64,000 bases of DNA from Capnocytophaga gingivalis ATCC 33624 (GTDB taxonomy: Bacteria; Bacteroidota; Bacteroidia; Flavobacteriales; Flavobacteriaceae), in contig NZ_ACLQ01000018.1 in the NCBI RefSeq assembly GCF_000174755.1, forward strand, positions 62,001-126,000, in the 5' to 3' direction. The position numbers were made by a program, and so were the translations under genes. Under the pieces are notes generated by a model that worked only from the letters and a program-made list of their open reading frames with translations, did no database searches and was not told the DNA's origin. Shown here in pieces: positions 43,839-51,402 of this stretch. Each line of letters begins with the position of its first letter. Positions within the stretch are counted from its first letter, which is position 1.

Positions 43839-45305
43839 ATGAAAAAGAGAAATTGGTTATTAGTAGGAATATTAGCTATCGTAACATTTTTGTTAGGATT
43901 GTTGGCTAATTCTATAATGAATAGGTCTCATGAGGCCGAGTTCATCGCTAAGGGAGGAAACAATTTGGAAGACCAAGAGTGTCGCAATGAGCTCTATGCT
44001 CAGTTCTACCCACGTCAGTATGATTCTTGGGAAGCGACTGCTGACACAACTTTCCAATCCAAGTACATGAGTAGTCAGGATGATGATCTCTTGGCACTAC
44101 GTCCTGAAATGGTAATTCTGTGGGCTGGCTATGCTTTCTCTAAGGAGTATAATGCACCACGTGGGCATATGCATGCCATAGAGGATGTTACCAAGATCCT
44201 CCGTACAGGAGCACCTACCGACTCTACCCACTCTCCTCAGCCAGGTACTTGTTGGACTTGTAAAAGCCCTGATGTACCTCGCTTGATGAAGAAAGTAGGT
44301 TTGGAAGAATACTATAGCGCTCCTTGGGACAAGTGGGGTAGCGAAATAGTAAACCCTATTGGTTGTGCTACTTGCCACAATACTAAGACTATGAAGCTTG
44401 AAGTACATCAGCCTGCTCTTGCAGAAGCTTTTGCTCGCCAAGGAAAAGATATCAATAAGGCTACTCATCAGGAAATGCGTTCATTGGTTTGTGCTCAATG
44501 CCACGTAGAATACTACTTCAAAGGGGATAAGAAATATCTTACTTTCCCATGGGATGAAGGTATGACTGTGGAAAAAATGGAAGAATACTACGACAAAGAA
44601 GGCTGGACTGACTATGTTCATAAAGTGAGTCGTGCTCCTATTATCAAGGCACAACACCCCGATTATGAGCTTTCTCAGCTCGGTATCCACGGACAACGGG
44701 GAGTATCTTGTGCTGATTGCCACATGCCCTACAAGACCGATGGAGCAGTGAAGTTCTCTGACCACCAAATCTCCAGTCCTTTGCGTAATATTTCTGCCAG
44801 CTGCCAAACTTGTCACCGCCAAAGTGAAGAAGAGCTTAGAAAGAATGTATATGACCGCCAAGATGCTGTATATGGTATGCGTATAAAACTTGAAAAGGAA
44901 TTGGCTAAAGTACACTTCAAAGCCAAATTCTTGTGGGACAATGGGGCAACTGAAGAACAAATGAAACCCACCTTAGCCCTTATCCGTAAGTCTCAATGGC
45001 GTTGGGATATGGTACACTCCTCACATGGAGCGGCTTTCCATGCTCCTATAGAGTCAGAGCGTCTCCTTAGTGATGGGCTTATTTATGCTCTTGAAGCAGA
45101 AAAGAACTTGGATGTGCTTAAAGAAAAATTGCATATCGCAGCTGAGTTCGTTATGCCTGATATCAGTACTAAAGCTAAAGCTCAAAAAGAAATTGGCTTA
45201 GATATACCTAAAGAAGAAGCAGCTAAGAAACAATTCCTTAAAACTATCGTTCCTAAGTGGATCGAGGAAGCTAAGAAGGAAGGTCGCTTAGTTACACAAA
45301 AATAG
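43839..45305 (+). CDS. nrfA: NrfA, ammonia-forming cytochrome c nitrite reductase
   Basis: 488 residues; reduces nitrite to ammonium with six electrons. N-terminal signal/anchor (about 6-26). Active-site heme motif C-W-T-C-K at 138-142 with the lysine ligand, and four CxxCH at 176-180, 218-222, 291-295 and 322-326. Catalytic residues align as Arg122 (LRTGAP), Lys142, Tyr225 (CHVEYYF) and His273 (KAQHPDY). All needed residues are intact. A hairpin follows the gene, so downstream expression may be reduced relative to nrfHA. Confidence 0.97.
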   Translation: MKKRNWLLVGILAIVTFLLGLLANSIMNRSHEAEFIAKGGNNLEDQECRNELYAQFYPRQYDSWEATADTTFQSKYMSSQDDDLLALRPEMVILWAGYAFSKEYNAPRGHMHAIEDVTKILRTGAPTDSTHSPQPGTCWTCKSPDVPRLMKKVGLEEYYSAPWDKWGSEIVNPIGCATCHNTKTMKLEVHQPALAEAFARQGKDINKATHQEMRSLVCAQCHVEYYFKGDKKYLTFPWDEGMTVEKMEEYYDKEGWTDYVHKVSRAPIIKAQHPDYELSQLGIHGQRGVSCADCHMPYKTDGAVKFSDHQISSPLRNISASCQTCHRQSEEELRKNVYDRQDAVYGMRIKLEKELAKVHFKAKFLWDNGATEEQMKPTLALIRKSQWRWDMVHSSHGAAFHAPIESERLLSDGLIYALEAEKNLDVLKEKLHIAAEFVMPDISTKAKAQKEIGLDIPKEEAAKKQFLKTIVPKWIEEAKKEGRLVTQK

Positions 45306-45323
45306 TGCGATCCGCAAAAAAAC

Positions 45324-45360
45324 GTAGGGGCGAATGGCAATTCGCCCTTACTTTTTATAT
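45324..45360 (+). terminator. GTAGGGGCGAAT hairpin with T-run after nrfA
   Basis: GTAGGGGCGAAT (45324-45335), loop GGCA, ATTCGCCCTTAC (45340-45351), one G-U pair, then TTTTTAT. Could be a terminator or a REP-like element; its G/C-rich stem is out of character with the surrounding DNA. Confidence 0.7.
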
Positions 45361-45399
45361 TTTGATTAATCATTGATTATTAACTATTAATCATTATTA

Positions 45400-46599
45400 A
45401 TGAAGTCTTATCCTTTTGCTATTCTTTTTTCTCTTACCGCAGTGGTGGTAGGGCTTGTGTTACAAATCTCCTTAGGGAGTATCAGCAAGAATTGGTTTAG
45501 CTTTCCCTATAATGTGGTAGGGGGAGCTATCTTTGTGCTGCTCACTACCTTGAGCTATTTTCTTTTTCGCAAGACAAACTTTATTCTTCGTTGTTCCTCA
45601 GCTCCTTTTGCTATCGTTACAGTGGTGACTCTTGGGGTGCTTACCATTGGATTGGGGAGTATCAATGTAAAACCTCATCAGCTTAGTGGCTTTTTAGGAA
45701 AGATGGGTTTGGATGACCTTACCAAGACTTGGTATTTTGGTCTCGTATTTGTCTTGTCTTTGACCAATCTTTGGTTCTCTATTCTCAAGCGTTCTATGGT
45801 CTATCAGTGTAAAAATATCGCTTTTTTGCTCAATCATTTTGGACTTTGGTTAGTGATGTTTGCTGGAGTCTTAGGGCAAGGGGATATTGTACGCCTTACG
45901 ATGGATTTAAAAAAAGATACTCCTCAGTGGCAAGCAAAAACTTCTGATGATAAGGTAGTAAGCCTCCCCATAGCCATAGAGCTTAAGAATTTTTCTATTG
46001 ATATATATCCTAACAAGCTTTTTGTCATAGATACCACAGGGACTTCTCTACCTAAGGAGAAGCCCATAGGGTTCATGCTCGAAAGAGAGGGTGCACAAGC
46101 CACTTTGCTCAACTGGAAGGTGACACTACATAAGTATCTTGAAAAAGCAATACCTGATACCGATTCTACTTATATCAACCATACTATGTGGGGAGCTACC
46201 AATGCTGCCTTAGTCACAGTAGAGGATTTGCGTACGCACCAAGTGAAGAAGGAATGGATCTCCGCAGGGAATTTTCAACTTCCTCCACGTGCTATAGACT
46301 TAGATAAAGGGCATACCCTTGTTATGGCACCTCCGGAAGCACGTAAGTTTGAATCAGAAGTGCTTATTTATCAGAAGGGGAGCAACACTATTCTTCAGGA
46401 GAAAATAGAGGTAAATCATCCTATAAGCGTAGGAGGGTGGCGTATCTATCAGCTTAGTTATGATGAGCGTATGGGGCGCTGGTCAGACCTCAGCGTAGTG
46501 GAGCTTGTCTCCGACCCTTGGCTACCAGTGGTCTATACGGGTATTTTTCTACTTATCGTTGGTGGTATAGCGCTACTCTTTGAAGTAAAAAAAAGTTAG
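45400..46599 (+). CDS. ResB-like cytochrome c biogenesis protein
   Basis: 399 residues with membrane segments at about 5-25, 35-55, 67-85 and 112-130, a large periplasmic part (about 165-360), and a C-terminal helix (about 372-393). Motifs such as LLNWKVTLHKYLEKAIPDT and HPISVGGWRIYQLSYDE match the ResB domain. System II (ResB/CcsA) delivers heme to apocytochromes. In many Bacteroidota ResB and CcsA are fused; here they are separate genes. Directly downstream of nrfHA, the heme-rich client proteins. Confidence 0.88.
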   Translation: MKSYPFAILFSLTAVVVGLVLQISLGSISKNWFSFPYNVVGGAIFVLLTTLSYFLFRKTNFILRCSSAPFAIVTVVTLGVLTIGLGSINVKPHQLSGFLGKMGLDDLTKTWYFGLVFVLSLTNLWFSILKRSMVYQCKNIAFLLNHFGLWLVMFAGVLGQGDIVRLTMDLKKDTPQWQAKTSDDKVVSLPIAIELKNFSIDIYPNKLFVIDTTGTSLPKEKPIGFMLEREGAQATLLNWKVTLHKYLEKAIPDTDSTYINHTMWGATNAALVTVEDLRTHQVKKEWISAGNFQLPPRAIDLDKGHTLVMAPPEARKFESEVLIYQKGSNTILQEKIEVNHPISVGGWRIYQLSYDERMGRWSDLSVVELVSDPWLPVVYTGIFLLIVGGIALLFEVKKS

Positions 46600-46600
46600 C

Positions 46601-46634
46601 GGTCAGTGATCAGTGATCAGTGATCAGTGGTCAG
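46601..46634. repeat. Tandem GTCAGTGATCA repeat
   Basis: A 10-base unit (TCAGTGATCA) repeats about three times immediately after the ResB stop codon, ending GTGGTCAG. The TGATCA core is palindromic. Confidence 0.7.
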
Positions 46635-46673
46635 ATTCAAATGACTAACGACTAACAACTAACAACTATTATT

Positions 46674-47468
46674 ATGTGGACTTATTTCAATATTATTACC
46701 TACCTCACTATAGCCTTATGGCTTTTAGCAGGAGGACTTATTTACAGCAAGAGCAAAGCCCTCTGGAGCTTGGCTGTCATTAGTCATTTGGTGGCTACGA
46801 TGGTTGTAGGAGGCTTTATTATTCTCTTGTGGAAGAATTTGGAACGCCCTCCCTTGCGTACCTTGGCGGAGACACGTATATGGTATGCCTTTTTTATGGG
46901 GCTCATAGGCTATGCAATCTTCCTGCTCTATAGGCAGAAATGGATGCTTAGCTATTCGTCTGTAATGGGAACCGTTTTTGTTGGGCTCACTTACACACAC
47001 CCTGATACGATGAATAAAGCGCTGATGCCTGCGCTGCAGAGTGTCTGGTTTATCCCGCATGTGATCGTTTATATCTTTGCTTATGCCATGCTGGGTATGG
47101 CCTCCCTGACAGCTTTTTATGGCATCTATCGGTATAAGAAAGGACAGGAAATACATTCAGTTTTTGCCATTACTGATCAGCTTATCAAGATAGGTTATGT
47201 ATTTCTTACTTTTGGGTTGCTCTTTGGAGCTCTTTGGGCTAAGGAGGCATGGGGACACTATTGGACTTGGGATCCTAAGGAGACATGGGCTTTTATCACT
47301 TGGTTGGGATATTTGATGTATCTGCATCACAAATATAATCACAAGGAAAAGAAACCCTTACAAAGCTTTATTATTGTAGGAATTGCCTTTGTCTTGCTTC
47401 TTATCTGTTGGTTTGGCGTTAATTACCTTCCTACCGCCCAGATGAGTGTACATACTTATTCGGGATAG
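46674..47468 (+). CDS. CcsA-like cytochrome c assembly protein
   Basis: 264 residues, about 8 membrane helices. The WWD heme-handling motif is WGHYWTWDPKETWAFITWL (about 190-208). Conserved histidines occur at about 124 (FIPHVIVYIF) and in VHTYSG at the C-terminus. It is the heme-exporting partner of ResB. With the upstream three genes it completes a nrfH-nrfA-resB-ccsA unit. Confidence 0.92.
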   Translation: MWTYFNIITYLTIALWLLAGGLIYSKSKALWSLAVISHLVATMVVGGFIILLWKNLERPPLRTLAETRIWYAFFMGLIGYAIFLLYRQKWMLSYSSVMGTVFVGLTYTHPDTMNKALMPALQSVWFIPHVIVYIFAYAMLGMASLTAFYGIYRYKKGQEIHSVFAITDQLIKIGYVFLTFGLLFGALWAKEAWGHYWTWDPKETWAFITWLGYLMYLHHKYNHKEKKPLQSFIIVGIAFVLLLICWFGVNYLPTAQMSVHTYSG

Positions 47469-47524
47469 AGGTCAGTGGTTAGAGATTAATCATTGTACAT
47501 TAATCATTAATCATTATTTTTTTG

Positions 47525-47532
47525 TACTTTTG
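47525..47532 (+). promoter_or_regulatory. -7 promoter box for the CCG-domain gene
   Basis: TACTTTTG, 16 bases before the ATG at 47549. Confidence 0.6.
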
Positions 47533-47548
47533 CCGATTGAAAAATTAG

Positions 47549-48337
47549 ATGTCTATGAACTTTCATGTCCCTACTATGGCGGAGCTTAGCGCACAAGGGA
47601 TTAAGCCCGATGTCCTTTTCTGGATAGGTTGTGCAGGTAGCTTTGATGAGCGGGCACGCCGAGTAACCAAGGCCTTTGCTAAGATTCTTCACAAGGCAGG
47701 GGTTTCTTTTGCTGTGCTTGGTGCAGAGGAGGGCTGTACAGGTGATCCTGCCAAGCGTGCTGGAAATGAGTTTCTCTTCCAGATGCAAGCCTTGACCAAT
47801 ATAGAAACGCTTAATAACTATGGTATTACAAAAATAGTAACTGCCTGTCCTCATTGTTTCAATACATTGCGTAACGAATATCCATCCTTGGGAGGACACT
47901 ATGAGGTATTGCACCATACACAGCTTATTCAGCAGCTCTTGGAAGAAGGAAGACTCAAGGTCGAAGGTGGCATGTTCAAGGGGAAACGTATTACTTTTCA
48001 CGATCCTTGTTACTTAGGACGTGGTAATGGGGAATATGAGGCACCACGAGCGATTTTAGAAAAACTCGAAGCAGAGATTCTGGAGATGAAGAAAAGTAAA
48101 GCACGTTCCTTCTGCTGTGGAGCAGGGGGCGCGCAGATGTTCAAAGAGGCCGAAAAGGGTACTGGTGAGATAAATAATGCCCGTGCCGCTCAGGCCTTGG
48201 AGGTACGTCCTGAAATCATCGTGACAGCTTGCCCCTTTTGCAATACTATGCTCACTGATGGGGTGAAGAACCAACAAAGAGAAGTAGTCCCCGTAACTGA
48301 TATTGCCTTGCTTATAGAACAAGCAGAAGAACTATAA
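47549..48337 (+). CDS. CCG-domain iron-sulfur protein (HdrB/LutA-like)
   Basis: 262 residues with two cysteine-rich CCG domains: WIGCAGSFDERARR, EEGCTGDPAKR, CPHCFNTLRNEYP in the first, and HDPCYLGRGNGEYE, SFCCGAGGAQMF, CPFCNTMLTDGVK in the second. Related proteins carry a special [4Fe-4S] cluster in heterodisulfide reductase, glycolate oxidase or lactate-utilisation complexes. In Bacteroidota it usually follows a (4Fe-4S) membrane electron-transfer gene; that gene is not here. Catalytic target unknown. Confidence 0.88.
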   Translation: MSMNFHVPTMAELSAQGIKPDVLFWIGCAGSFDERARRVTKAFAKILHKAGVSFAVLGAEEGCTGDPAKRAGNEFLFQMQALTNIETLNNYGITKIVTACPHCFNTLRNEYPSLGGHYEVLHHTQLIQQLLEEGRLKVEGGMFKGKRITFHDPCYLGRGNGEYEAPRAILEKLEAEILEMKKSKARSFCCGAGGAQMFKEAEKGTGEINNARAAQALEVRPEIIVTACPFCNTMLTDGVKNQQREVVPVTDIALLIEQAEEL

Positions 48338-48404
48338 TATATTAACGCCAATAATGATTAATGTTCAATTTCTTACATTCATTAATCATTGAATATTAAT
48401 TTTC

Positions 48405-49079
48405 ATGGGAAGTAAAAACAAACTAAAACGTTTTAAAGAAAACGAAACATTTGCCAATGTGATACAGCCCAGTAGGGAAGAGGTGCTCGGAGGAACTTTT
48501 CCTCTCAAGGGAGCATGGGCAAAAGAAGCCTTCAAGAATACCCATCCTATTGTGTTAGAGTTGGGTTGTGGTAAAGGAGAGTATACGGTCAATTTGGCCA
48601 AGCAATATCCTGATAAGAATTTCATAGGAATAGATATCAAGGGAGCTCGCTTTTGGAGAGGAGCAAAAACAGCTTTGGAAGAGCAGATTGATAATGCAAT
48701 GTTCCTAAGAACTCAAATAGAACTCATTGATTATCTTTTTGCAGCAGAGGAAGTATCTGAAATATGGATTACTTTTCCTGATCCTCAGATAAAGTACAAG
48801 CGTACCAAGCATAGGCTTACCAATGAGGATTTCCTAAGCAAGTATAAAAAGATTTTATCCAAAGAGGGTATTATTCACCTAAAAACAGATAGTGAGTTCC
48901 TACATGGATATACTTTAGGACTACTTCACGGAATGGGGCAAGAAGTGCTTTATGCCAATCATAATATCTATCGAAATGAGGGAGCACCTTCTGAAGTGCT
49001 AAGCATACAGACCACTTATGAAAAGCAATATTTAGCACAAGGAAAACCGATTACTTATATCCGTTTTCGCCTACGATAA
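48405..49079 (+). CDS. trmB: tRNA (guanine-N7)-methyltransferase TrmB
   Basis: 224 residues; methylates G46 of tRNA. SAM-binding motif VLELGCGKGEYTVNLA (about 49-64), FIGIDIKGARFWRGAKTA, then the family-defining FPDPQIKYKRTKHRLTNEDF loop. A basic N-terminus (GSKNKLKRFKENE) is usual. Length and order are normal. TTAATCATT-type sequence fills the 67-base gap from the preceding gene, so it may have its own start. Confidence 0.95.
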   Translation: MGSKNKLKRFKENETFANVIQPSREEVLGGTFPLKGAWAKEAFKNTHPIVLELGCGKGEYTVNLAKQYPDKNFIGIDIKGARFWRGAKTALEEQIDNAMFLRTQIELIDYLFAAEEVSEIWITFPDPQIKYKRTKHRLTNEDFLSKYKKILSKEGIIHLKTDSEFLHGYTLGLLHGMGQEVLYANHNIYRNEGAPSEVLSIQTTYEKQYLAQGKPITYIRFRLR

Positions 49080-49088
49080 CCAAGAAAA

Positions 49089-49121
49089 AGAGGCTATCCG
49101 AGAAGAATAGCCTCTTTTTTA
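49089..49121. terminator. Bidirectional terminator between trmB and the transaldolase
   Basis: AGAGGCTAT (49089-49097) pairs with ATAGCCTCT (49107-49115), with A-run before and T-run after, serving both convergent genes. Confidence 0.92.
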
Positions 49122-49769
49122 TTATTTTTTAGCATCAGCTAAGAACTTTTCTAAGCCAATATCGGTAAGAGGATGCTTGAGTAGCCCTAAGATTGCCGAA
49201 AGGGGAGCAGTGATCACATCGGCTCCGATCTTAGCACATTCTATGATATGCATAGTATGTCTTACAGAAGCAGCCAGTACTTGAGTCTCGTAGCCATAGT
49301 TATCATAGATTAGGCGAATATCGGCAATAAGCCCTAAACCATCAGTGGAGACATCGTCCAATCGACCAATGAAAGGGGATACATAGGTAGCTCCAGCTTT
49401 TGCTGCCAGTAGTGCTTGTCCTGCTGAAAATACCAAGGTACAGTTGGTACGGATTCCTTTTTGAGAAAAATAGCGAATGGCGCGTATGCCATCTTTGATC
49501 ATAGGTACTTTTACGACAATTTGTGGGTGCAGTGCAGCCAAGGCTTCTCCTTCTTTGATGATTCCTTCGTAGTCAGTGGCAATAACTTCTGCAGAGACAT
49601 CCCCTTGGACTATTTCACAAATATCTTTATAGTGTTTGAGAATGTTAGCTTCTCCTTTGATGCCTTCTTTGGCCATCAAGGAAGGGTTGGTAGTTACACC
49701 GTCCAAAACACCTAAGTGTTCAGCCTCTTGTATCTGGGATAGGTTGGCTGTATCAATAAAAAACTTCAT
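49122..49769 (-). CDS. Fructose-6-phosphate aldolase/TalC-type transaldolase
   Basis: 215 residues. Short transaldolase family: [33 protein letters not shown] and [15 protein letters not shown] with the Schiff-base lysine (in VKVPM). [18 protein letters not shown] and [13 protein letters not shown] are the other blocks. Members are either fructose-6-phosphate aldolases or true transaldolases. The residue near the catalytic site that separates them cannot be judged here; in Bacteroidota both labels are used. Confidence 0.9.
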   Translation of the reverse strand: MKFFIDTANLSQIQEAEHLGVLDGVTTNPSLMAKEGIKGEANILKHYKDICEIVQGDVSAEVIATDYEGIIKEGEALAALHPQIVVKVPMIKDGIRAIRYFSQKGIRTNCTLVFSAGQALLAAKAGATYVSPFIGRLDDVSTDGLGLIADIRLIYDNYGYETQVLAASVRHTMHIIECAKIGADVITAPLSAILGLLKHPLTDIGLEKFLADAKK

Positions 49770-49785
49770 TGTTATAATTTTTCTA

Positions 49786-49793
49786 CAAAGGTA
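49786..49793 (-). promoter_or_regulatory. -7 promoter box for the transaldolase gene
   Basis: Minus-strand TACCTTTG, 16 bases upstream of the start. Confidence 0.6.
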
Positions 49794-49860
49794 CTATTTT
49801 CTTTTGAATTAGCGCCTTAAAAACCAAAAAAAATATTTTTTCTTTTTCTGGAAATATTCG

Positions 49861-49868
49861 TATCTTTG
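49861..49868 (+). promoter_or_regulatory. -7 promoter box for the 49901 gene
   Basis: TATCTTTG, 32 bases before the ATG at 49901; back-to-back with the transaldolase promoter. Confidence 0.6.
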
Positions 49869-49900
49869 GCATTTATTTTAATACTCAAAAAGAGTCATAT

Positions 49901-51337
49901 ATGGGAACTTATATAGAAGGGGATCGCGATTTCGAAGAAATTCCCTCACTCAGTGCTAAGGCATTGCGTATCAATTTAAACAAACGTATCTATGGCACCT
50001 TCTCGGAGATAGGTGCTGGACAGGAAACAGTGCGTTATTTCTTCCGTGCAGGAGGAGCATCAGGCACTATAGCCAAGGCGGTGAGTGCCTATGACAAGAA
50101 TTTTAGTGATGCTCTCTATGGTGCTGAGAAGGACGGACGCTATGTGACCGAAGGCCGCCTAAAGAAAATGCTCAGCCATGAGATCAAGCTCTTGGAAGAA
50201 CGTTTGCCAAGAGAAAAATATCCTGATAAGCTCTTCTTTACCTATGCCAATACGGTTACTACGATTGATTTTGCTAAGCGTTACAAAGGTCATGGCTGGG
50301 TAGGAATACGCTTCCAAACAGAACCAGAAGGGGGGTACAATGATATTATTCTACATATTCGCTTTCACCAGATAGAAACTCGTGCTCAGCAAGAAACACT
50401 TGGAAAGTTGGGTGTCAATCTTATTCATAGTGCTTTTTATAAGGCTGATAAGCCTCATAGTATCATCAGGTATCTGTATGACCATATCGATAAGGATCTT
50501 ATCGAGATTGATATGATTAACTTCTCAGGTCCTAAGTTCGCCACTATAGACAATCGCTTGATGAGTCTACAGCTTATCAAAAATGGAATGACCGAAGCTG
50601 TAATGTTCGATGCTCAGGGGAACAACCTACTTCCCGCCGAAGAGTTGTACAAGAAAAATATACTGACCATTAGGGGTAGTTTTCGCCCTGTAGCCAATGT
50701 GAATATCGATATGTTGGAACGTTCCTTGGAGCTATTCCTCAAGGAAAAAGGAGTAGAAAAGGACAATACAGAAGTGATTTTTGAGATTACTCTCTCCAAT
50801 CTCTTAGCTTCAGGGGAGCTGGACGAACAAGATTTCATGGACAGGGCGCGTATTCTTTCCTCTTTGGGCTACAAGGTACTTATCTCCAACTTCAAGGAAT
50901 ATTATCGCTTAGCTGAGTATTTCTCCAATTATACCAAAGCACAGATGGGAATGGTCATGGGGGCGGACAATCTTATTGCAATTTTCAAGGAGGAGTATTA
51001 TACTCATCTGAGTGGCGGAATTTTGGAGGCCTTCGGTAAGCTCTTCTATAGGGATATCAAAATCTATCTCTATCCGATGCGGGATAAGGATACAGGACAG
51101 ATTATTACCAGCAATAATATTCAGGTACCTCCTCGTATGAAGGAGTTGTATAAATTCTTCAAGTTCAATGAAAAAGTGGTGGATATACATAACTATGATG
51201 CTAAGAACTTGGAGATTCGTTCGCGTGATATTGTTCAGAAGATAAAGAATGGAGAGGATGGTTGGCAATCTTCTTTACCACAGGGAGTCGCCGAGATGAT
51301 TGAGACATATGGCTACTTTGGCTGGAAGAAAAAATAA
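49901..51337 (+). CDS. Conserved protein of unknown function, 478 residues
   Basis: Soluble, no signal peptide, well-ordered composition. Conserved-looking blocks: RIYGTFSEIGAGQETVRYFF, RAGGASGTIAKAVSAYDKNF, KGHGWVGIRFQ, EIDMINFSGPKFATIDNRLM, VLISNFKEYYRL. Proteins with this start are common in Bacteroidota; some have carried a nucleotidyltransferase label, but I see no HxGH motif and do not trust it. Single gene with its own promoter and a terminator, next to metE on the other strand. Function not assigned. Confidence 0.75.
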   Translation: MGTYIEGDRDFEEIPSLSAKALRINLNKRIYGTFSEIGAGQETVRYFFRAGGASGTIAKAVSAYDKNFSDALYGAEKDGRYVTEGRLKKMLSHEIKLLEERLPREKYPDKLFFTYANTVTTIDFAKRYKGHGWVGIRFQTEPEGGYNDIILHIRFHQIETRAQQETLGKLGVNLIHSAFYKADKPHSIIRYLYDHIDKDLIEIDMINFSGPKFATIDNRLMSLQLIKNGMTEAVMFDAQGNNLLPAEELYKKNILTIRGSFRPVANVNIDMLERSLELFLKEKGVEKDNTEVIFEITLSNLLASGELDEQDFMDRARILSSLGYKVLISNFKEYYRLAEYFSNYTKAQMGMVMGADNLIAIFKEEYYTHLSGGILEAFGKLFYRDIKIYLYPMRDKDTGQIITSNNIQVPPRMKELYKFFKFNEKVVDIHNYDAKNLEIRSRDIVQKIKNGEDGWQSSLPQGVAEMIETYGYFGWKKK

Positions 51338-51341
51338 AAGA

Positions 51342-51375
51342 AATAGGCTGAAATTCTTGCGAATCTCAGCCTATT
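51342..51375. terminator. Bidirectional terminator
   Basis: AATAGGCTGA (51342-51351) pairs with TCAGCCTATT (51366-51375), between the convergent unknown gene and metE. Confidence 0.9.
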
Positions 51376-51402
51376 TTCTTTCTGGAAAATAAAAGAATTG
51401 AA

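Noticed and set aside
45324-45360. Riboswitch or sRNA after nrfA
   Set aside because: It is a single G/C hairpin with a T-run, best explained as a terminator or REP element.
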